Shown: positions 48,701-60,700 of the stretch, one piece after another
How the letters are laid out: the number at the start of each line of letters is the position of its first letter
How positions within the stretch are numbered: position 1 is the stretch's first letter
Source of the DNA: Begonia masoniana
Lineage: Eukaryota > Streptophyta > Magnoliopsida > Cucurbitales > Begoniaceae
Reading direction: 5' to 3'
Length of the DNA stretch: 64,000 nucleotides
NCBI GenBank assembly: GCA_022432975.1
Contig: CM039516.1
Coordinates: 35,117,157 to 35,181,156, forward strand
Position numbers and translations under genes: made by a program
Notes under the pieces: generated by a model
What the model was told of the DNA's origin: nothing
Database searches by the model: none
The model's input: only the letters and a program-made list of their open reading frames with translations

Positions 48701-51700
48701 CTTGTCTTAATGGAAAACTAGAATGCTGATAATAAATTATAATACCATGGAAAGAAGCTTCAAGAAAAATTAACACTAGTAACTTAAAATAAATCCCATA
48801 ACAATCAAGTTTTTCCCTATAAGAAGCACCTGATTTGACAGACCTAAGTACTTTAAAATTACACTTCCACTGCAATAAGTGATTTTGTAATAGAGCACGA
48901 AGTAAACATATGAACCCCATAGTGATACCTGTCTCAAATGAGAACCTGATGACGATCCCATGTCTCGCGCCAAGCGTTGAAGAATGCGGACCAAAATATA
49001 AGGATCAATTAGGTTCTTTTGAACTTCTGTTAAAGTTTGAATTACAAGCAGCACAAAGCTAATGGAAGAAATAGCATTATCTTCAGCAGACGATTGAGGT
49101 GCAGTGACACTGTTAATGTGCTTCTGGATGAGCTCATCAACCTTCTGATATAACAACTTCACATCAGGGGGAGTAGTTGCTCCTTCTAAAGGATAAGCAA
49201 CAAAAACCATCCTCAACAGAGAACACAGGGATTTTCCCGTATCTATCATCTTATACTTGAAACAGGGCTCGAGAATCTGTTTCAGGAAAAGGAAAATCAT
49301 GATTAAAATCCATCACTTCGAGATTTTAGCCGTTTAATGAAAAAAATTTCATCAACTAACTTGAGATATCTGGTTGATGTTATTTCTAATGAACAAGTGT
49401 GGCTGCCTCTCTAATAACTTGTTCATGACATCTAATCCCTGAGCAAGGGCGGTGGAAGGATCCTTCGACTGAGATGGCTGTAAGCTACTGAGCAACTTTT
49501 CGAGGTAATTGAATTTGACATTGGCATTTGGCCAGACCTCTAATGCTTGTGAGAGCAACTCTAACGCTTGTTTATACATTGTACTTGCTTCTTTGTCCTT
49601 AGGCTCCATAACCAAGGCAACCTGCATGCAACAAAATACCATAAATTTATCTTTTTACCTTAAAAATGTTCTACACGACCAGATGAAAGCAGGCTTACCA
49701 CACCACAAGGAGATGAGCAGAGCACATACAATATTTGCGCTAACATTTACCATACAAATTTCCCTAAATTCAAAAACTACCAGTATAAGGCATTAAATCA
49801 TACAACAATGCGTTAAAATAACACAATGAGAAAATAGTAGTGTTAAGCATGACATTTTAAAAAATTACAAAACAGAGCACTATGGAATAAAAAGGATGCA
49901 AAATCACAACTATGCGGAGGAGTAACAAGCACTCAAAAAAATTATTGCAGAGACAACTCAAAAGAACAAGAAGCTTTCATTGTGGGTTGGAAAATTTTGG
50001 ACTTCTCCCTAATTACCAATGGAGTTGTCGAAGAACACAAATAGAAAAGGAAGAAATGTCCTGCTATGACCATCTTGACTGGAGTTTTCTCCACTTTGTC
50101 TTAAGAATGAAAAGGTTTGACTCACGATGCAGGAAATTGATCTTGGGTTGCTTGTTAACAACAAAATTTTCACTTTTATCAATGGATGACAAAAAGACAA
50201 ATTTTGATCTATAGAGCCTAGACGAGGAGACTCGCTATCACCTTTCTTATCTTGACTACTTTAAATTTGGAGACTTGATATTCTAGTTATCTGTTGGACT
50301 ATTGAATTCCTCGCAATGATATTTTATTTGAAGATAGATCTTCGAAGAATGATTTATGAGATACACTAATTTTCTTACGACTAAGTAGTTTTGTAACTCT
50401 AAGTATTTTAAGAGTTATCTTTTCAGTATTATTCTTTCTAATTCGAGAAAGATTATTTTCCACTAAATTTTTTGAAATCATTGTAACGGAGGAACTTTTT
50501 CCCTTCCGTCGCTTTGCACATTTTTTTCTAAATGAAATTCGTTTCTTATACAAAAAACTCAAATTGTTTATGATGAAAAAATAATCTAAAACATTGTCAA
50601 AGTACCATTTCTACAAATAATCGTGATCACCTTGTTTCTTTCTTCTCATTTAAAAACATAACTCAAGAAGCTCAAAACTTGTGTAATAACCAAGATCTAT
50701 TTAAGTCTAAAAGTGCGCAACCACCAAATTCCTCTACTAAATTGAAATCAAACCATAACGTGATTAGTTGTTTTCTAGGGATATTAGAAAATGTAACAAT
50801 TTGAAGACAACTGGTGTGATGGAAATAGAGATAGAATTATTCAAAAAGAAAAATATCAAAAAGAGACTCTAGCTAAGAGGGGGAGTTTATGGAACAATGT
50901 TGTTGAGACGGCAGAGTTGTTAGAAATTGAGTGGACTAGTTCGAGGATGGCTGGACCGGTTATGGAGCACAAAAAGGGAGATCAGAAGGAAGGCAAAGAG
51001 ATAAGAATAAGGTAATTTCCAACTTTGTGGTATTTTTCTAGAAAAGTACAAGTTTTGTGGTATTTTTCTAGAAAAGTGCTTGATTCTAGGAGAGATTTAA
51101 AAACTACAATAACTCTCCATCTATCCATAGATTTCCATACAATTTAAGGATTTCCAATCTTTAGGATAAACAAGGATAGTATGTGAAATACTAATCTTGA
51201 GCATTACTTTGACATAAAAAATCTAAGCATATAAAAGTGACTTCCAAGCATAGAGATTAATAATATGGAAAGATTTCTTACCCTAATTAAGAAATTAATA
51301 ATCATTTCCTCCATAGCAGCATTTGGCTTGAACTCTTCATCGGGTTGAGCAGCAGATCCAGGGGTTTCAATGTTTGGGACTGATGATACACCACCCGGTG
51401 ACATGATACAGAGTGATTGTAGACCAGGCTCAACCTTGACTCGCCTGCTTGAATCTTCGGGAAAAACAGAACCATCAACTGATCGCCTAGGATCGCTACT
51501 TGTAGGAACTGGATTTACATCAACTTTCTGGCTTGGCGTATCACTTTCTGTTGCCACCTTCATTTCATTTTGTCTTTGTTTCTCCCAACCAACCACCAAA
51601 CCTGCAAGTTCAACAGCAAGTCGCCTGTTTTCTGCTGTTGTGTTATACGGCAACCCGAGGCGATTGAGAGAATTAACCATCTGTGGAACAAATTGAGCTC

Positions 51701-54700
51701 GGCAACTATAGAACAGATCTGAATGACGCACAATCAGCTGGAAAATGTGGATCAAATTAGGAATTGAATGACCTTCCTCAACAAGTATCTTTTTAGTGTA
51801 TCTTATCCAAATTGGCATCCGAGACTCCCCAAGAGGTAATCTACGTGGAAGGGCAGGCATCAGTATATCAAGGGCCTGCTTGACTAACATTTTATTTTCC
51901 GGCTGGCATGTTCTGAGAAGTGCTACAAAAACCTGCATTTTCATGTTTGTCTGAGCATAAAAATCAACTTTTATAAAGTAAGCACTATGTTTCATCACAG
52001 GTACAATAAATCATTATATTCAATATTCTAAATATTGGAGAAATCGCAAAAACGATGCGAAACAGAACTATCGTCATTTTCATAAAATATTATATTACAA
52101 CGTCAGGAACCAACAATTGGAAACTAAAACTTTGTACGTCTCAAATTATGATCAATGAGAGGAAAAAACTAGGATTAAAGTATCACTGTAAAGTCTTTTA
52201 AAAAAATATCAACGTATAGTATAGTTCAGGTATAAAAGAGAATACCTGGAGTATAATTTTTTCCGGGGCTTGATAAGCCTCCAAAAAATGGCAAACATTA
52301 ACAAATGCCCATTGTTTGCTGGCACTATCTTCGCGCTTGAGATGATTCCATCCAAATTTGATTAGTTCTTTTCTGTGATGGACAAGATCATTTTGGAGAT
52401 ACTTAAGAAGCAAAGTAGCAAGCTGCAAAAGTTCTATTCTCAAGGGCTCATCATACTCAGCTGAGACCTAGAAAGGAAGTTAGGATAATCATCGAGAATA
52501 TGGATAAGTTCCCCAAAAAACAAGAAACCTAAGAATTTGAAAGTAAAGAGTGGGGAACTAACTTCTTCTGGAGGGTCTAAAAGTTTGTCAACTATTGTTT
52601 TTATAATAGCTTGGTCAACCACCTCCCAACTTTGAACATTTTGGAAGGCGTGAGCAAGCATTGGAAGTATGAGCATTTGCATTATAACAACCAAGTGATC
52701 ATGACTGAGCTGTTTTGATTGGAAAAGGTTCAAGAAATGTAGGAGAAGTGCTTTTTTTAAGTTCGATGGATAACCTTCTGCAACCTGAAAGAAAGGATAA
52801 CCGAACTGCACACTAGCACCATATATGACTAACAAAAATAATAAATTCACAATGTAAAACATAACAATTAATTACCTCAATGATATAAAACCCCTTCAAA
52901 AATGTATAATCAATTCGAGTGTGAAACAAAAATACAGAGAGTATATCAAAGAGAACGTTCACTTCTGTTTTTTCATGTCGTAAATAATTTAGAAAGCATT
53001 TGACAAGCCACTTGCTTTCTTTGACCTGCAATATTGAAATTAATTTGGGGTCAGTTTACCAAAACGTAAATTAATAACAGAAAAAAACGATCCTAAATAA
53101 ATGATAATTTTGTTTCACATCTAGAGGGAAAAGGATTTTTCATACATAAGAAATAGAGGCGGAGGAGAATTTATATCACATTCTTAAACAAACATTCAAT
53201 AGCTTAAAGAAGAAAAAAAATATATTGGAGGAAGAAAGCGAGAATTAGTATTATACACAAAAGATCAGGCCATTTGTCATGCAGTACATGGCAATGGCCA
53301 AGTCCATGAGCTAGTGATTTTATCATATCTTATCTACTTGATTTTATATTTTCTATCTTTTTAGAGATAGATTTCGATTCATTTTATCTTCTTCAAAGTT
53401 TTTGTAGAGATTTGCAAATCTTCTTGTATATTTACTTTATCTTATTAAAGATCTCAGATTCCATTTAGAGAATTGTGATTAATATTCAAAAACAAACTTA
53501 AGAACTTTGACATTAATACAAATTATCTCTAATTTAAGAATTATTTATGTTATTGTTTTACTTTTTCGTTTTAATTTTGAAACAAATCTTCCACCACACT
53601 AATTTGCCTCCAATCCACCTCATTTCAAATAGAAAACAATTATAATAAGCAAGTTTTTTATTACTTTTGATATGTCAAGAACTACGATCACCCGAACCCG
53701 AACTCAATATTATACTAACTCATTTGCTCATTGTGTAAAAAAGATTTTTGGGCCTCAAGTGACCTTATGGCCCAACTCATAAGCCAAGAAGTGGCCCATG
53801 AAGATGATGGAGCATGAGCCCATGGAGCCAAAACGAAAAAGTAAAATGATGGAGCATGACAAAAACTTCTTGAGATGTGCTATTTTGTCACATTCTCAAA
53901 CTAGCAATACGTTTTCAGCCATATCTACCACATCCCGTCGATTCAACCTCTCATTTTTACACACAACCATCCACATTCACTAAGTGTTAATCTGCCATAA
54001 GAATCACTCCATTTGGATTCCGCGTTAAGAGATATGTTGTCCAGAAGGTGACCCATCTTCTCGGCCAGAGCAGAGCAGTGAGTCTCTAGCACTCTCCATT
54101 CTCGTCTGCATAACTTTCGGTCCACGGCAAATTTGAACCTAAAATTTTAAGGGCATTTTGGTCACACGTAAAGTAAGTTCGTTCTAAAATTTTAGCTCAT
54201 TTAGATTAAATTCGAGAAAGCTATAGTGTCTGGATTTTGGGGTTCTTGGCCAAAACCGAGCAGACCGAACAGAATATTGTGTTTGCATTTTGTCTTGCCT
54301 TTCATCCGCAGCTCTTAGGAATTTGAAGCACATCAACTCTTCTCCCACGAAATTAACGATAGAGGTTTGTAAGAGAGTGCCACTTACACTGCAAGATATC
54401 ACTTTCTGGGTTGATATTTTTCCATTCACCATCCCAGGAGTGGATGTTGTTTTGAGGATTTCTTGGTTACAGACATTGGGTACCTTCCAGGTGATTTACA
54501 ATCAATTGTGGTTGAAGTTTGTGTGGCAGGAACCGCGCATACTTTGAAAGATATACTAGATTTATCTTTACAAAGAATCTCTGAAAAATATTATCAAATT
54601 GATGACTAGAGGAGAAGACTATTTCTTTATTGAACTCTTGATAGCAAATGTACAACTGTCCACATTGATAGATAGGAAAGTGAGCAATATTTGAAAAAAT

Positions 54701-57700
54701 TGCAAATGAAATTTGAGCATGTTTTTTCAGAACAATTGAGTTTACCTCATGTCAGAAAGAGGATCGTGCAATCAGATTGAAAACTGGGGTTACTCCCCCG
54801 AATATAAGGCCATATAGATATCTGTTTTCACAAAAGAATGAGATTGAAAATCTTGCTCGAGACATGACAGCAACCGGTATCATCCATCCTAGTCAAAGTC
54901 CATATTCAAGCCCCGTGTTATTAGTAAGGAAGAAGGATGCATGGTGGTGATCTTGTGTGGACTATCGATAATTCAATAAACTTATGATACCAAACAAGTT
55001 TCTCATCCCAGTGATTGAAGAATTAATCGATGAGTTATGTGGAGCAGAATATTTTCAAAACTAGACTTAAAAGGCGGATATCACCAAGTTCAAATGGATT
55101 CTGAAAACACTGAGAAAATTGCATTCTGAACTCATAAAGGGCATTATGAATTTCTAATAATGCCTTTTAGGTTAACATATGCTCCAACTACTTTCCAAGC
55201 TATTATGACCAAACTATTTCATCCATTCTGGCGTCGATTTGTGCTAGTCTTTTTGGATTATATCCTTGTTTGCAACAAGGGAGTTCAGGAATGTGAAGAA
55301 ATGGTTTTTTTTCCAATCCACAATACACTATCTAGGGCACAAGATTAGTAAAACTGGAGTTGAGGCTGAAGATGATAAAGTTCGAAGTATGTTGCGTTGG
55401 CCGACTCCCACCATTGTGTTCGGGGATTCTTAGGGCTCACGGGTTACTATCGGTGTTTCGTCAAGAATTCTAGTATTATCGCTCGACCACTTACGAGTTA
55501 TTGAAAATGGGTCAATTTCTATAACGACCCTTTTTCCCAGCAAGATATTGTCCGCTCTGGGGATTGGCCGTAGCCCAATATCCTCCCCACACGGCTTTGC
55601 TTGGCGAGACTTCTCAGTCGGTCACCCAATCTGGAATTGCTCTCGCCGAAGCACTTTTGACTTCGGAGTTCTTACGGGATCCGTTGTCAATTGTCCTCCA
55701 AAACGCGTCTTGCTATTTTGGGAGGGTCTCTTTACATATGTTTTATTTCCACATACTTCCCCAAGCGATGTGGGATTGTGACGACCCCCTCTTTACGACC
55801 CGTCACCTTCTGGTTCGCCCGCGCGGACGTACCGCCATCCAGGTTCCGGTTCCGGTTCGTCCAGTCATCGTATACATACTTACACATCCGGGTCATCACA
55901 ATCACCCACCCTAGGGAGCCCAACGTCCTCGTTGGCCACATTTCTGGTTGGGTACAGGCTCTGATACCATTTGTAACGACCCTTTTTCCCAGCAAGATAT
56001 TGTCCGCTCTGGGGATTGGGCCGTAGCCCAATATCCTCCCCACACGGCTTTGCTTGGCGAAGACTTCTCAGTCGGTCACCCAACCTGGAATTGCTCTCGC
56101 CGAAGCACTTTTAACTTCGGAGTTCTTACGGGATCCGTTGTCAATTGTCCTCCAAAACGCGTCTTGCTATTTTGGGAGGGTCTCTTTACATATGTTTTAT
56201 TTCCACATACTTCCCCAAGCGATGTGGGATTGTGACGACCCCCTCTTTACGACCCGTCACCTTCTGGTTTGCCCGCGCGGACGTACCGCCATCCAGGTTC
56301 CGGTTCCGGTTCGTCCAGTCATCGTATACATACTTACACATCTGGGTCATCACAATCACCCACCCTAGGGAGCCCAACGTCCTCGTTGGCCACATTTCTG
56401 GTTGGGTACAGGCTCTGATACCATTTGTAACGACCCTTTTTCCCAGCAAGATATTGTCCGCTCTGGGGATTGGGTCGTAGTCCAATATCCTCCCCTCACG
56501 GCTTTGTTTGGCGAGAACTTCCCAGTCGGTCACCCAACCTGGAATTGCTCTCGCCGAAGCACTTTTAACTTCGGAGTTCTTACGGGATCCGTTGTCAATT
56601 GTGCTCCAAAATGCGTCTTGCTATGTTGGAAGGATCTCTTTATATATGTTTCATTTCCACATACTTCCCCAAGTGATGTGGGATTGTGACGACCCCCTTT
56701 TTACGACCTGTCACCTTCCGGTTCGCCCGCGTGGACGTACCGCCATCTGGGTTCCGGTTTGTGCAGCCATTGTATACATACTTACACATCCGGGTCATCA
56801 CAATTCCCATGGAACTCAAGGACACACGGAGAATTTGAGGACTTAAAAAGCAAATTATCTAGTACTCCAGTTCCTGCTCTACCGGATTTCTACTGTAAAT
56901 TTGATATTAAAGTCAATACTTCAGGGGAAGGTTTTGGGGCAATACTTATGCAATTCGACCGCGCAATTTCATATACAACAAGGGATTATAGGGTAAAATC
57001 TAAAATAAATCAGTTTATGAACGTGATCTAATAACTTGGGTTTTAGCTATTCAAATATGGAGACCATATATGTTGGGAAGTCGTTTCAACATCTTCACCG
57101 ACCAGAAGTCGCACTCAAATTCTTATTGGAACAACGACTACAACTTCGGAACAACATCGTTGGCTCGTCAAGCAAATGGGGTACAAATTTGATATTTTCT
57201 TTACACCGAGTAAAGAGAACAAAGTGGCTGATGCCTTGTCTCAGAGAGGAGGTTGGGTTCAGACAGAGCTATTGTTTTATCAAAGGGCTCATGAAATTGT
57301 TTGGTTTTGAGGTAATATTCATTGTAATGGATAGACTTGCAAAATTTGCTCATTTCATGCCTCTTAAGCATCCAATATGGCTAAGGCCGTAGCTGAGTTA
57401 TTCTGCAAAGAAATTGTTCGTTTATAGAGTCTCCTCGTTGTATCATAAGTGATGGAGACAGAATTATTATTAGCAAATTCTGGCAAGAGTATTTTCGGCT
57501 TACCATCCTCAGACCGACGATCGCACAGAGGTTTTAAATCGTTGCTTGAAAGTCTATTTACAGTGATTTGTGTCCGATCAGTTGAAACAGTAAAGTCGTT
57601 GGTTACATTAGGGGGAATATTGGTATAATACCAATTTTCAGGGCGCAACACAAACTACCCCATTCAAGGCATTATATGGTCGCGACCCTCCCACTCTTAT

Positions 57701-60700
57701 TTATTCTAGCAGTAAAACTATTTTCAGAATAGCAGCTTCAAGAGCGAGACGAACAACTTAAATTATTGAAGTACAATTTGCAACGACCTCAAATTAGAAT
57801 GAAGAAATTTGCTGATGGTTTGCGAGTAGAGAGAGAGATCAATGTCGGAGATATAGTTTGTTTAAAATTGCAGCCTTATCATCATTCTACCGTTCACCGA
57901 CAGTTGAATGAAAAATTAACACAACGATATTCAGGTCCCTTTCTGGTTATTGCTCGACTTGGTCAAGTTGCCTATAAGCTCCAACTGCCTCCTGGTTGAA
58001 AGGTGCATCAATTTTGCATATTTCTAAACTAAAAAAAAAGTGGTCGGACAACATTCTTTATCAACTACTCTGACACATATCGAGCTTACTCTCTTGTTTC
58101 TCGAACAGGTGTTATCCACTAGAATTGTACACAACACGTCAGAAATTTTGGTTCAATGGGCTGGAAGAACTAATGAGGCCCCTTGGGAGAATTTAGCGGA
58201 AATCAAACAAGGTCAATGTCAAAAGGAGGAGTATTGTTGCGAGTTACGGAGTAAGTGACCTGGACAAATATTTCGGACAGGCTTATAGTAGGAAAGGAGT
58301 GCACCTAGAAGGGTAAATTGGAGAATTCCTATGCTGAGCTGTACAGACAGTTAGGAATTGGGTTAGTGAGTGCGTTGCGGGATTGTGTTAAGTATGTTGG
58401 CAAGAAGGGGAGGGAGTTATCAAACAGTTTATCATGTTGAACAGTTTCTTGTAGGATTCTGATTACATGATTGTTCTTGTCTTGTGGTTGTTTAGATGTA
58501 TTTCCCTTGTTTCCATGAGCTGTACATGATTGTTGTTTTGCTTGTAAAAACTCTAGTTCCAACACAATTCCACACCCACCAGCACAAGCAAGACAGAACC
58601 AAACTGGTCGCCTCTTCTCTTTTCCTGCATTGACATTATGCCTCCAACACCTTAAAAACTATCATTACCCAATCAACAAGATGACACTCCAAATCCACCC
58701 CCACATTTAAAAAATAGATGATTATTGCTTCCCTCCTAATATACACCTATTGATTAAAGAGAAGTCTCAACGTTTGAGGTTGTCAATGAGTTGCATCCTG
58801 CCCCACCCACCATCCAAATAAAATTCACCACACTAGGGGGCCCTTAGACCTTCATCGCCCTTTATTTTAATGCATAGGGACATTTTGGGGTCTTTTTATT
58901 TTAAAAAGTTAATATACTATTTTTTGGGGAAACTTGTACTCGTTCTCGTGTGTTTTTCTCGAGTAGGTAAATCAGCTCAGGTTTCTGTACATTTCCTAGA
59001 GAGAAATTTGGAAGCATAAAAAACAAAATGTAGAGACAAGATCAACCTATGAAACTACTATGGCTAGAAAACATAGTTAGAAAATTACATGGATTCAACC
59101 TATGAAACTTAATTGTGATGAGAAGCAATCATATCACACATTGGCCATGTTTACCTTAAAAGAAGATAAGAAAAGAGGTGGGATGGAGTGATTAAAGGGA
59201 GGACTCCAAAGCAGGAAGGGAGGAATTGAAAAATCAGAGCAGTGAGAGGGGAAATCGCTAAGTGGATAAGGACTCCTAAGAGGATATAGGAGAATTTTGG
59301 TGGTGGAAGGGGCGGAAGAAGAATAGATTTTGGTGGTTCTCACCGATATTTTAATTTCATTCCCTTTACTAGTAAACGTATTGCATGCGGGAAGGGCCAG
59401 AGATCCTTCTTTCCTACTATTCCTTCCACCTCATGCCGACAATCATGTGCATCATGATCATCCTAAATGTCTAATCCTAAATACCTTGGTCTCTTGCCTT
59501 TCTTTCTCTCCTATACCTCCATACAAACAATACTACACTACCAAAACGTCTAACTAATTACGTCACTTCAACAATGCACATTCCCACACTGCCCCTTCTA
59601 GTTAGCACCTTCTTATGGTATAAGTTTTCCCAAATGACCCTGCTTCTCCTTTCTTCCTCCTCCGCTGCCAATATACAAACTTGGGAACATGTTAACTGAG
59701 AAATACATCTCCAATTTTTCTAGATTTACAACTACGCTAGGAATGGAAGTACGTTGAAGGGGAGTGGATAAGACTTAATTAAATTGAATAATAGTCAATA
59801 GATTGCACTTTGTATACTTTAGAGATATCAATTTATAGGAATTATTAGCTGTTACTTAATAAATTCTAAGTTCCTGGATTTACAGCTAGAATATTCAGAT
59901 CCAGCTATGCATTTTCTATTTTATTTAATAGGTTTTAAAAAATTAGGGAATTACTTCTTTTCTCCACGTTCAAGTGAATTCTAAATTTAAAACCACATAG
60001 TAGCATAGGAATCCAGCACCGATTAAGATATTACTATTTATTTTATCAGCCAGCAAGACCAAAATTTAAAAGTATTTGTTGAAGCCTACAGACAGGACTT
60101 AATTCACCAAGACTGCTAACCATCTAAAACCGCATTTCACATCAGGACTGTATAACTTTTCATGACATTACAGAATCCTGACTGATGAAAGATCGTATAA
60201 ATTTTACCTCACACAAATAGGAACTTACTTGAATCAAGTTAAGCTCTTGTTCTTTATGTAATCGCTGTATTCTTGCAGGAGACTTCCAAATAAGGACCAG
60301 TGTATCAAACACTAACCGATTGCTCTGTAACCAACCAGGAATCAGTTTGACCAAGGTTTTCGTAAGCGCTAGCCCTCGAAAATAAGCATCTGAAGCCAAA
60401 GTTGATGGTGCAGATGATGGGTTAGAATCAGCAGGGGGTGCAACATTGCCTTCATCACTTAGTAAAGGAGGCGAAGCCGAGGATCCTGGTGTCATAGTCA
60501 CATCAGGTTTTAAGATAAATTCTGGGAACGCACTTGCAAGAATCTTCTGGGGTGACTTCGCCAGTTCATCTCTCAATGGCTGACCAGCATCTGATCGGAT
60601 AATATACATAAATCTGGATTTACACAACAGCCAAAAAAAATAAACCTGAGGTCTAGAATAGAAACGACAAATAGACATTGAAAATTAGCACAAAAATTTT

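Larger units (their letters stand above)
55520..56802 (-). mobile_element. Tandem Cassandra TRIM: three LTRs and two internal segments
   Basis: LTRs at 55520-55900, 55972-56354 and 56426-56802 (about 380 bp each) alternate with two 71-bp internal segments. Each internal segment ends, read on the minus strand, with the tRNA-Met primer site TGGTATCAGAGCC next to the LTR, and carries a purine-rich tract at the other end. Each LTR contains a 5S rRNA-like domain, the hallmark of Cassandra. There is no coding capacity. ATTTC (55515-55519) and ATTCC (56803-56807) flank the array, a five-base duplication with one mismatch. The interrupted chromovirus reading resumes on the other side. Confidence 0.92.
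53026..60228 (-). other. TRRAP 7.2-kb intron carrying nested retroelements
   Basis: The flanking exons (52876-53025 and 60229-60613) are adjacent in the protein (ELNLIQ then VKESKWL) and have GT/AG borders, so this is one intron. It contains a chromovirus pol remnant (about 54280-58260, plus strand) with a Cassandra array inside it (55520-56802). The outer parts, 53026-54280 and 58261-60228, are A/T-rich and show no gene. Confidence 0.9.

Noticed and set aside
49912..50562. Small open frames on both strands in a TRRAP intron
   Set aside because: They are in an A/T-rich intron, lack known motifs, and have no splice or start context.
55590..56591. Functional 5S rRNA genes
   Set aside because: Only the central 5S-like part is present, box A and the ends deviate, and each copy lies in an LTR with a primer site next to it.
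55548..56846. A set of about 100-codon ORFs on both strands, repeated three times
   Set aside because: They are shadows of the Cassandra LTR repeats, which have no coding function.
59134..59557. Short ORFs near 59134-59557
   Set aside because: Compositionally biased frames in a large intron; nothing recognisable.
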